From NCBI GenBank assembly GCA_025774865.1, contig JALGZO010000590.1, positions 1 to 21,913 on the forward strand: a stretch of 21,913 bases of DNA, given 5' to 3'. Made by a program: the position numbers and the translations under genes. The DNA comes from a bacterium. GTDB taxonomy: Bacteria > ARS69. The notes beneath the pieces were generated by a model. That model saw only the letters and a program-made list of their open reading frames with translations. It was not told the DNA's origin and ran no database searches. Shown here piece after piece: positions 1 through 6,467 of this stretch; within the stretch, counting starts at the first letter, position 1; each line of letters starts with the position of its first letter.

Positions 1-14
1 ATCTGGCCGGAGCG

Positions 15-557
15 ATGGTCGACGAGGACGACCCGGCGCCGCCGACGAAGAGTCGCACGGGTTCCGGCGCTCTCAAGTACTTCCTTCCGTTTCCCGTGAT
101 CGTCGTCGCGGTCTTCGCGTATCTGCGGTGGGCTCCGCCGGACCGAGCGGCGGAGCGCGCGACCGACGCGGACGATCTGCCGCTTCTCGTACGGACGCTG
201 ACCGAGGAGCGGGCCGGCCTGCGGCGCGAGCGCGACGAGCTGCGATTCGTGCAACGACGCCTCGAGCTCGAGCGACGCGAGATCGAGGATCAGCGTCGCG
301 AAGTCGAGGCTCTGCTCGCCCGCATGCAAGGAAGCGTTCAGGGCCTGGAAGAGGAACGGGACCGCACGCTCGCCCAGGTCGCCCGGGTTTACGACACGAT
401 GGAGCCTCGCGCCGCGGCCAGGATTCTGACCGGAGTCGACGCCGCGACGTCGACCGAGATCGTGCGGCGGATGAGGGAGAGGCCGGCGGCCGAGGTCATG
501 GCCGCCCTCGACCCGACCTTGGCGCGATGCATCAGCAATCGGCTCGTGGGGCCATGA
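15..557 (+). CDS. motE: MotE-like flagellar protein (MgtE N-domain family)
   Basis: A 180-residue protein with one membrane segment at about residues 22-38, a long charged coiled coil at about 55-120, and a C-terminal helical repeat at about 124-175. That last part has the form VYDTMEPRAAARIL...IVRRMRERPAAEVMAALDP, typical of the MgtE-N/FliG-like domain of MotE/YlxF proteins. Known MotE proteins sit next to stator genes; in alphaproteobacteria MotE is a periplasmic partner of a motility protein. Here it lies just before motA and motB, which fits a stator accessory role. The frame stays open to the left edge and the ATG at 15 has only a badly spaced GGAG, so the true start may lie upstream. 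The family is fairly sure; the exact role is inferred. Confidence 0.75.
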   Translation: MVDEDDPAPPTKSRTGSGALKYFLPFPVIVVAVFAYLRWAPPDRAAERATDADDLPLLVRTLTEERAGLRRERDELRFVQRRLELERREIEDQRREVEALLARMQGSVQGLEEERDRTLAQVARVYDTMEPRAAARILTGVDAATSTEIVRRMRERPAAEVMAALDPTLARCISNRLVGP

Positions 558-639
558 CCCCGGCGAAGCTTTCGGAAACCGCCGGTTGCCCTGGATGAGA
601 TAGCACGCATCGCGATCGAGTATCGCGAGGGAGGCAGAC

Positions 640-1413
640 TTGGACCTCGGAACGATCGTCGGCGTCCTGATCGGAATGGGCCTCGTCTTCGCCGCCATCT
701 TCCTCGGCGGGGGACTGGCCATCTTCTTGAACGGGCCCTCCCTGCTCATCGTGCTCGGTGGTGTGTGCGCCGCCGTCTTGATGTCCTTTCCGCTCGGCGT
801 CGTCAAATCCGTTCCCGGGGTCGTGCTGAAGACGTTTCTGCACAAGGCGCCCACTCACGAGGAAATCCTCTCCCTGATCGTTCGCTACGCGGAAGTCGCA
901 CGGCGCGACGGCATGCTGGCGCTCGACGAGGAGGCGGAGCGTGCACCCGATGAGTTCCTCCGCAAGGCGTTGCGGCTCGCCGTCGACGGAACCGACGCCG
1001 CCCTCATCGGAATGATCCTCCGGCTCGAGCTGAACTCCCTGGAAGACCGGCATACCACCGGGCAGAGTGTGTTGCGCGCGGCGGGAGGCTACGCGCCGGC
1101 GTTCGGGATGATCGGGACGCTGATCGGACTCGTCCAGATGCTGCAGGTGCTCGACCAGCCCGGCCGCATCGGTCACGGGATGGCCGTCGCTCTCGTCACT
1201 TCGTTCTGGGGCGCTTTCCTCGCGAACACGTTGTTTCTGCCTCTCGCGGGCAAGTTGCGGAACCGCTCCCGGGAGGAACGCTCGGTCCGGCGCCTCGTCA
1301 TCGAGGGGATCACAGCGATCCAAGCGGGGGACAGTCCCCGCATCGTGAGGGAGAAGCTCGACACGTTCCTGTCTCCGGGAACGCGCGGCACCCTGGCGAC
1401 GGCGAAGAGCTGA
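640..1413 (+). CDS. motA: Flagellar motor stator protein MotA
   Basis: A 257-residue inner-membrane stator protein that, with MotB, forms the ion channel turning the motor. Four membrane segments are visible at about 4-28, 33-52, 148-170 and 181-204, with the usual large cytoplasmic loop between the second and third. The loop keeps the charged residues that contact FliG (Arg88/Arg89 and Glu98). The two conserved channel prolines are Pro153 and Pro201. The short length and the opening MDLGTIVG look more like PomA/MotP-type sodium stators than E. coli MotA, but I cannot assign the ion. The TTG start is chosen because GAGGGAGGC precedes it at 626-634 and it gives the family N-terminus. An 82-base gap separates it from the motE-like gene; motB follows after 12 bases. 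Confidence 0.93.
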   Translation: MDLGTIVGVLIGMGLVFAAIFLGGGLAIFLNGPSLLIVLGGVCAAVLMSFPLGVVKSVPGVVLKTFLHKAPTHEEILSLIVRYAEVARRDGMLALDEEAERAPDEFLRKALRLAVDGTDAALIGMILRLELNSLEDRHTTGQSVLRAAGGYAPAFGMIGTLIGLVQMLQVLDQPGRIGHGMAVALVTSFWGAFLANTLFLPLAGKLRNRSREERSVRRLVIEGITAIQAGDSPRIVREKLDTFLSPGTRGTLATAKS

Positions 1414-1425
1414 CGGGGCGCGGCG

Positions 1426-2106
1426 ATGACGCTCCACGAAGAAGACGTCCACGACGACGATGTCAAGGGACACGCCCCCTGGCTCGTGACCTGGGCGGAC
1501 ATGATGGCGGTGCTGCTGACGTTCTTCATCGTGCTGCAGGCGTTTTCGACCGTCTCCGAGCGGAAGTTCCAAGAGGCCATGAGTTCGATCCAGCGCGCGT
1601 TCGACATCCGGCTCCCGATTCGTCCGCCGGATGTCGTTCGAGTGTTCACTCCGGATCGGAGCGCGATCGATCTCGAGACTCGAATCACGGAGGCGCACCT
1701 GGACGGCGTGTCGGTGCAGGACTGGGGCGATCGCATCGTTCTCACCGTAGACACCAGGTTTCTGTTCGACCGGGGCCAGGCCGACCTCACCGAGTCGGGG
1801 CGCGCGATGCTCGACGGGCTGGCGGCCGCGCTCGCGGATTCGGAAGGCCTGATCCGGATCGAAGGGCACACCTGTGACCTGCCCGTCGCACCGCAGAGTC
1901 GGTGGCGGAGCAACTGGTGGCTGTCGACGGCTCGGGCGCTGACGGTGCTCGAGAGCCTCGAGGGCCGAGGCCTGTCCGGCAACCGCCTGTCGGCCACGGG
2001 TTACGGGGAGCACGTTCCGATCGCCCCGAACGACGGGGAAGTCAATCGGGCGCGCAATCGCCGCGTCGAGTTCGTCATTGAGAAACCACGGCCCCGGGCC
2101 GATTGA
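1426..2106 (+). CDS. motB: Flagellar motor stator protein MotB
   Basis: A 226-residue partner of MotA. A short cytoplasmic N-terminus leads into one membrane helix at about 19-41 containing TWADMMAVLLTFF; Asp25 is the ion-carrying aspartate. The periplasmic part ends in an OmpA-like peptidoglycan-binding domain at about 100-220, with GHTCD at 148-151 and SNWWLSTARA at 162-171, followed by the NRARNRRVEF signature at 207-216. This anchors the stator to the cell wall. The helix sequence resembles PomB/MotS-type proteins. Translation is probably coupled to motA (12-base spacing). The OmpA signature reads GHTCD rather than the commoner GHTD, a small variation whose effect I cannot judge. Confidence 0.93.
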   Translation: MTLHEEDVHDDDVKGHAPWLVTWADMMAVLLTFFIVLQAFSTVSERKFQEAMSSIQRAFDIRLPIRPPDVVRVFTPDRSAIDLETRITEAHLDGVSVQDWGDRIVLTVDTRFLFDRGQADLTESGRAMLDGLAAALADSEGLIRIEGHTCDLPVAPQSRWRSNWWLSTARALTVLESLEGRGLSGNRLSATGYGEHVPIAPNDGEVNRARNRRVEFVIEKPRPRAD

Positions 2107-2145
2107 TCGAGGAGGACCATTCCACGCTGATGAGGAACTCGATCG

Positions 2146-2598
2146 GTGAGAACGATGGTGAAGCTCGGCCTGGCGGTTGCGGCGCAGATCGCTCTGGCGT
2201 TCGCGCTCGTGCAATGGCTCGGTCGGCCTTGGCTCGCCGACCGCCCGATGCCCTGGGAGCGGGACCGTGCGGCGGCGGCGGAGGAGACGCGCAAGCTCGG
2301 GCCGCTGCTCACGATGGACGAGATTCTGGTGAACGTCGCGGAGACGCAGGGCCGCCGCTTCTTCCGGACCTCGCTGGCCCTGGAAGCGGACGACGACACC
2401 GCCAAGCGCCGGGTGGTCGATCGCATGCCGGTGCTGCGTGGCAAGGTGATCGATCTTCTCTCGAGGAAGCGCATGGATCAGCTCGTCCAACCGACCGCAC
2501 GCGATACGCTGCGGTTGGAGCTTCTCACGACGTTGAACGCCGAGATGGGGACGGGGCAATTGCGAGACGTCCACTTCACGGAGTTCCTCGTTCAATGA
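2146..2598 (+). CDS. fliL: Flagellar basal-body-associated protein FliL
   Basis: A 150-residue protein with one membrane segment at about 5-25 and a periplasmic domain. The domain carries the pattern typical of FliL: LTMDEILVNVAE, then a strand ending in TSLALEAD, then conserved arginines and 'LRDVLL'-like helices, ending in VHFTEFLVQ. FliL surrounds the stator and supports torque and stator retention. I choose the GTG at 2146 because GAGGA at 2132-2136 is correctly spaced to it; the ATG three codons later is too far from that site. It lies 39 bases after motB and directly before fliN, whereas fliM usually intervenes in other genomes. Confidence 0.85.
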   Translation: MRTMVKLGLAVAAQIALAFALVQWLGRPWLADRPMPWERDRAAAAEETRKLGPLLTMDEILVNVAETQGRRFFRTSLALEADDDTAKRRVVDRMPVLRGKVIDLLSRKRMDQLVQPTARDTLRLELLTTLNAEMGTGQLRDVHFTEFLVQ

Positions 2599-2608
2599 CG
2601 AGCGACTC

Positions 2609-2971
2609 ATGACCGCACGGACCTGCGATCCTGCCGCGTTACCGACGCTCAAGCGCCGCCGAACCCGCCGGGCGGCGCTCCTCGCGCTCGACGACTTCGG
2701 TGAGACCGATCTTCACCTGGAGGTCCCTCTCGGATCGCTCGAGCTCGACGTGCGCGAGCTCCTCGAGCTGCGCGTCGGCTCCCTGCTTCAGCTCGATCGT
2801 CTCACGGGGGACTTCCTCGACGTCACCGTGAATGGCACGCTGATTGCGAGAGGTGAGGTTCGGATGCACGGCGAGAAGTTCGCGGTCCGGCTCACCGAGA
2901 TCCTGGGAACCGCGACGCCCGATGCATCCGGGGAGGAACCCCGAGATGAGAAGCGGACGACCCCGGACTGA
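2609..2971 (+). CDS. fliN: Flagellar switch protein FliN (short form)
   Basis: A 120-residue protein whose residues 33-97 form a SpoA (surface presentation) domain: LEVPLGSLELDVRELLEL, then GSLLQLDRLTGD, DVTVNGTLIARGEV and FAVRLTEIL. FliN builds the lower C-ring and helps deliver export substrates through FliH. The N-terminus is short and basic and the C-terminal tail is acidic. No strong ribosome binding site precedes the ATG, which lies 10 bases after the fliL stop, so translation is probably coupled. A second, longer FliN-type protein is encoded at 14082-14912. This copy sits where fliM-fliN-fliO normally run, but without fliM. Confidence 0.87.
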   Translation: MTARTCDPAALPTLKRRRTRRAALLALDDFGETDLHLEVPLGSLELDVRELLELRVGSLLQLDRLTGDFLDVTVNGTLIARGEVRMHGEKFAVRLTEILGTATPDASGEEPRDEKRTTPD

Positions 2972-3368
2972 GCTCGCCTGTCTCGCATTCACCCTCGTTC
3001 CCGCGGCGGCCCTCGCGGCCGACGGCGACGCGGTGCCCGGCCTCGGCGAGATGGCGCTCCGGGCCGGGCTCTCGCTCGCGGCCGTCCTGGCGCTCATCGT
3101 GGCTCTCGCGGTGCTCGTACGCCGGCTCCGGACGCCGAGGGCGGCCGCCTCCAGCTCCCGTCGCGTCGTCCCGCTCGATCGGCTCGATCTCGGATCCCGG
3201 CGCGAGATCCGGCTCCTACGCGTCGAAGATCGGCTCGTACTCCTGGGCGTCACCGGGGACCGGATCGCGCTCCTGTCGGACCTCCCGGCCGGCGCTGAGG
3301 ACGTCCGCGGCGAGGGCTCGGACCCGGGCGGTCTTCGCCTGCTGTCAAAACTGACCAATTCTTCCTGA
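2946..3368 (+). CDS. fliO: Flagellar export-gate assembly protein FliO
   Basis: A 140-residue protein with a cleavable-looking hydrophobic N-terminus (about 8-25, ending in AALAA), a membrane segment at about 40-58 followed by basic residues, and a small cytoplasmic domain. That domain has the FliO pattern of a short beta-rich stretch (VVPLDRLDLGSRREIRLLRV, then RLVLLGVTGDRIALL). FliO is a scaffold for FliP ring assembly. The ATG at 2946 is preceded by GGGGAGGAA at proper spacing and overlaps the end of fliN by 26 bases. Sequence conservation in this family is weak, so the call leans on topology, size and the position before fliP. Confidence 0.8.
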   Translation: MRSGRPRTELACLAFTLVPAAALAADGDAVPGLGEMALRAGLSLAAVLALIVALAVLVRRLRTPRAAASSSRRVVPLDRLDLGSRREIRLLRVEDRLVLLGVTGDRIALLSDLPAGAEDVRGEGSDPGGLRLLSKLTNSS

Positions 3369-3400
3369 CCAGTTCTCGGCCACTGGCTTCTTTCTGACCA
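3351..3400 (+). promoter_or_regulatory. Triple CTGACCA repeat, candidate activator-binding sites
   Basis: The heptamer CTGACCA occurs three times, at 3351-3357, 3365-3371 and 3394-3400. The spacings are 14 and 29 bases, and the first copy lies inside the end of fliO. The middle copy is also part of a small dyad, CCAGT (3369-3373) and ACTGG (3382-3386). The group lies about 97-146 bases upstream of the -24 element of the fliP promoter, the usual distance for enhancer-binding activators of sigma-54. A binding function is inferred. Confidence 0.4.
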
Positions 3401-3495
3401 CCGGCGCGGTTCGGATTCCGTGCGCCGAAAGGACCGGTTCGCGCGAAACGCTTGGGAGCCAGTCACATCCGTCAGTTTCTCGGGGGAGCGCCGCG

Positions 3496-3510
3496 TGGCA
3501 CTTCCCTTGC
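3496..3510 (+). promoter_or_regulatory. Sigma-54 (-24/-12) promoter for fliP
   Basis: TGGCAC at 3496-3501 and TTGC at 3507-3510 give the exact GG-N10-GC spacing of RpoN promoters with a full match to the core elements. It lies in the only sizeable gap (187 bases) of the fliO-fliP junction, 46 bases before the fliP start, with a predicted transcript start near 3522. Sigma-54 control of export-gate and basal-body genes is known in many flagellated bacteria. Confidence 0.85.
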
Positions 3511-3555
3511 GTTACGCCAGGGCTCGCCGCGAAGTGGCGGGAGGGGGGGAAGGCC

Positions 3556-4326
3556 GTGACGTTCGGGTCGAGATCGGGAACGTGCATCTGGGGGGCAGTC
3601 GTGGCCCTGGCGGCGTTCTCAGCCGCACCCGCATGCGGCCAGACCCCCGTGGCCTTCCCGACGGTGTCGCTCGGGGTCGAGGATGCGACCGAGCCGTCCA
3701 AGGTCGCGCTCACGCTCCAGATCCTGGCCTTCATGACGGTCCTGTCGCTCGCGCCCGCCATTCTCATTCTCACGACCTCGTTCACGCGCATCGCGGTCGT
3801 TCTGTCGTTCCTCCGGACTGCCCTCGGCGCGCAGCAGCTCCCGCCGAACCAGGTACTGATGGGGCTCGCCCTGTTCCTGACGTTCTTCGTCATGGCCCCG
3901 ACCTGGTCCGAGATCAATGCGCGCTCGCTGCAGCCGTATCTCGCCGGCGAAGTGCCTCCGCAGGCGGCGTTCGACCGGGCGGCGGGCACCATGAAGGAGT
4001 TCATGCTGAGGAACACGCGCTCCGAGGACATCGGGCTCTTCGTCGAGCTGCGCGGCGCCGACGTTCCCGACGGCCCGGAGGAACTCGGGTTGGAAGTGAT
4101 CGTGCCGTCGTTCGTCATCTCCGAGCTTCGGACCGCTTTTCAAATGGGCTTCGTTCTGTACATCCCGTTCCTCGTGATCGACATGGTCGTCGCGTCCGTG
4201 CTCATGTCGATGGGGATGCTGATGCTTCCGCCGGTCCTGATCTCTCTTCCGTTCAAGATCCTGCTCTTCGTCTTGGTGGACGGCTGGCACCTCGTCGTGA
4301 GGTCGCTCGCCGGAAGCTTCGCCTGA
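3556..4326 (+). CDS. fliP: Flagellar export-gate protein FliP
   Basis: A 256-residue core subunit of the type III export gate (FliP5-FliQ4-FliR1). It has a signal-like N-terminus at about 10-28, then the family's hydrophobic blocks: VLSLAPAILILTTSFTRIAV at about 59-78, LMGLALFLTFFVM at about 100-112, and the C-terminal pair around FVLYIPFLVIDMVVASVLMS and PPVLISLPFKILLFVLVDGW. All are highly characteristic. The GTG start follows a G-rich ribosome binding site containing a run of seven G at 3543-3549. It is the first gene of the sigma-54 transcript and is followed by fliQ after 7 bases. Confidence 0.95.
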   Translation: MTFGSRSGTCIWGAVVALAAFSAAPACGQTPVAFPTVSLGVEDATEPSKVALTLQILAFMTVLSLAPAILILTTSFTRIAVVLSFLRTALGAQQLPPNQVLMGLALFLTFFVMAPTWSEINARSLQPYLAGEVPPQAAFDRAAGTMKEFMLRNTRSEDIGLFVELRGADVPDGPEELGLEVIVPSFVISELRTAFQMGFVLYIPFLVIDMVVASVLMSMGMLMLPPVLISLPFKILLFVLVDGWHLVVRSLAGSFA

Positions 4327-4333
4327 GGTCGCC

Positions 4334-4600
4334 ATGTCGCCGGAATCTGCTGTGGACATCTTCACACAAGCGCTGACGACGGCGCTGCTCATCGCGTCCC
4401 CGATGCTGGGAGTCGGACTCGTCGTGGGGCTCCTGATCGGCGTCCTGCAGGCCGTCACGCAGGTGCACGAGATGACGCTCACCTTCGTGCCGAAGATGAT
4501 CGGCGTCGTGGTGGTGCTGCTCGTGGCGCTCCCCTGGATGCTCCAGCTCATGCTCGGATACACCACGTCGCTCTTCCAGAGCATCGCGGGGTTGGGGTGA
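4334..4600 (+). CDS. fliQ: Flagellar export-gate protein FliQ
   Basis: An 88-residue protein, the normal length for FliQ, with two membrane helices at about 14-40 and 50-72 joined by the conserved VTQVHEMTLTFVPK loop. It lines the export gate and forms part of its helical plug with FliP and FliR. The ATG is preceded by GAGG at the end of fliP. Seven bases separate it from fliR. Confidence 0.95.
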   Translation: MSPESAVDIFTQALTTALLIASPMLGVGLVVGLLIGVLQAVTQVHEMTLTFVPKMIGVVVVLLVALPWMLQLMLGYTTSLFQSIAGLG

Positions 4601-4607
4601 GGCTTCC

Positions 4608-5378
4608 GTGAGCATCCAATTCGATCTCGATCGCGCCTTTCTCTTCGCGCTTCTGCTCGCGCGCGCCGGCGGCCTCGTCGTCGCGGCGCCGCTTTGGGGA
4701 GACCGGGCCGTTCCGCGCAAGGTGCGTGTCTTCTTCGCCGGAGCGCTCGCTCTCCTCATGCTCGCGCTCGAACCCGCGGCGCCCGCGCGGCCGGAGAGCG
4801 TGCCCGGCCTCGCGCTTCTGGCCGGCGCGGAACTCTCGGTGGGGCTCGCCATGGGCTTCGTCGCTCGGCTCGTCGTGCTCGCGTTCGAGATGGCCGGCCG
4901 AATCGTCGCGATCCAAATGGGTCTCGGAGCCGCCGTGCTTTTCGACCCGGGGCAGGCGCGGCCCTCCAACGTGCTCGGGCGGTGGATGTGGATCGTCGGG
5001 ATGACGTTCTTCCTCGGCCTCGGCGGTCACCACCACTTGCTGCGAGCAGTCGCCGGCAGCCTCGACACGCTTCCGCTGGGGCGGGGCCTCCTCGGCGACG
5101 GCGTCATCCACGCGATCGTCGGGATCACGGGCGAGAGTCTCGTGAGCGCGCTGCAGATCGCCGCGCCGGCGATCGGAGTACTGCTGCTCACGTCGCTCGG
5201 ACTCGGCCTCCTCGCGAGAACCGTCCCGACGATGAACGTGTTCATGGTCGGCCTCCCTCTGAAGATCGCCGCCGGGCTGATCACGATCGCTCTCACGCTT
5301 CCATACGCACTCGCCGTGGCCCGCAGCGAAGTCGGAAACCTCGTGGACCGTCTCGCGACCCTCGTGGTCGCGGCCTAG
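4608..5378 (+). CDS. fliR: Flagellar export-gate protein FliR
   Basis: A 256-residue membrane protein with about six hydrophobic segments and the FliR landmarks: ARAGGLVVAAPLWGDRAVPRKVRVFFAGAL split over residues 18-47, ELSVGLAMGFVARLVV at about 75-90, AGRIVAIQMGLG at about 95-106, and the C-terminal FMVGLPLKIAAGLI at about 212-225. A single FliR copy completes the export gate. The GTG start gives the usual short N-terminus. It is followed after 9 bases by flhB, whose ribosome binding site AGGAGGA overlaps the fliR stop. Confidence 0.93.
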   Translation: MSIQFDLDRAFLFALLLARAGGLVVAAPLWGDRAVPRKVRVFFAGALALLMLALEPAAPARPESVPGLALLAGAELSVGLAMGFVARLVVLAFEMAGRIVAIQMGLGAAVLFDPGQARPSNVLGRWMWIVGMTFFLGLGGHHHLLRAVAGSLDTLPLGRGLLGDGVIHAIVGITGESLVSALQIAAPAIGVLLLTSLGLGLLARTVPTMNVFMVGLPLKIAAGLITIALTLPYALAVARSEVGNLVDRLATLVVAA

Positions 5379-5387
5379 GAGGACGGA

Positions 5388-6467
5388 GTGACGGAGAATC
5401 CGGCGGGGCAGGAGAGAACGGAAGCCGCGACCGCACGTCGCCGGCGCTCGGCGCGCGAACGGGGAGATATCGCTCGTTCGGTCGAGGTCGGCTCGGTCGC
5501 GGTTCTCGCGGGCGCGCTCGTCGGGTTCGCCGTGTTCGGATCCGACATGGTGCGCGCGATCGTCGAGGTCTTCCGGACTCACTTCGCCGAGCTTTCGGCC
5601 GCCGAGGTCACCCGCGGCACGGCGGTGCCCTACGCGAGGCGAATCGCTGCGTCGCTCGCGGCGGTTCTTCTCCCGTGGTCGGCGACGGTTCTCCTCGTGG
5701 GAGCCGGCGCGGGCCTCGCTCAGACCGGCGCCGTATTCACCTGGAAGCCGGTCGGGCCGCAGCTTCGCCGCGTCTCTCCGGCGGCCGGGCTCCGGAGAAT
5801 CTTCTCCCGTCGGAGCGCCGGAGAGCTCGGAAAGTCGCTTCTCAAACTGACGATCGTCGGCGGCCTCGTCTCCTGGACGCTCTGGGGCCGCGTCGAGTCG
5901 TTGCTGCCGCTCGCCGTGACCGGACTCGGGGCCGGCTCCCGCACGATCGTCGTCGCCATGCTGGAGGTTGCGGCGGTGGGGACGCTTGCACTGGGAGCCG
6001 TGGCGATCCTCGACTTCGGCCTCCAGCGGTGGCATTGGGACAAGCGAATCAAGATGACCCGGCAGGAGGCGAAAGACGACCGCCGGCAGAGCGAAGGAGA
6101 TCCGCTCGCGAAGAGCAGAGTGCAGACCCGCCGCCAGGAGATGGCGCGGCGGGGGAGCGCGCAGAACGTCGCGACGGCCGATGTCGTGGTCGTCGATCCG
6201 ACGCATGTCGCCGTCGCGCTCGCGTACGACCCGGGTCGAATGCCTGCGCCACGCGTGGTCGCTCGCGGCGCGCGCCTTCTCGCCAGGCAGATCCACGCCG
6301 TGGCGACGGAAGCCGGCGTTCCAATCGTCGAGGACTCGCGGCTCGCGCGTGCTCTCTACCGAGATGCCGGCGCCGAGATCCCGACTTCTCAGTACGCGTC
6401 GATCGCCGAGCTACTGGCCGGCGTGTTTCACGCGCGTGAGACCCCCATCGCGGCAGGTGTGCGTTGA
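5388..6467 (+). CDS. flhB: Flagellar export switch protein FlhB, with DPTH in place of NPTH
   Basis: A 359-residue protein that switches the export machine from hook to filament substrates. The N-terminus (EATARRRRSARERGDIARS) is typical and is followed by four membrane segments. The cytoplasmic part has KSRVQTRRQEMARR and then the cleavage site. In known FlhB/YscU proteins the site is Asn-Pro-Thr-His, cut between Asn and Pro. Here the codon at 6195-6197 is GAT, giving Asp270-Pro-Thr-His. The rest of the domain (HVAVALAYDP, APRVVARG, ARALYRDAGAEIP) is normal and the frame is intact. The GTG start follows a perfect AGGAGGA. The stop overlaps the flhA start as TTGA. Confidence 0.93.
   Translation: MTENPAGQERTEAATARRRRSARERGDIARSVEVGSVAVLAGALVGFAVFGSDMVRAIVEVFRTHFAELSAAEVTRGTAVPYARRIAASLAAVLLPWSATVLLVGAGAGLAQTGAVFTWKPVGPQLRRVSPAAGLRRIFSRRSAGELGKSLLKLTIVGGLVSWTLWGRVESLLPLAVTGLGAGSRTIVVAMLEVAAVGTLALGAVAILDFGLQRWHWDKRIKMTRQEAKDDRRQSEGDPLAKSRVQTRRQEMARRGSAQNVATADVVVVDPTHVAVALAYDPGRMPAPRVVARGARLLARQIHAVATEAGVPIVEDSRLARALYRDAGAEIPTSQYASIAELLAGVFHARETPIAAGVR

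Noticed and set aside
532-2652. Long minus-strand open frame opposite motA, motB and fliL
   Set aside because: A shadow of real genes caused by high GC; arginine-, glutamate- and histidine-rich with no domain, and the plus strand is clearly coding.
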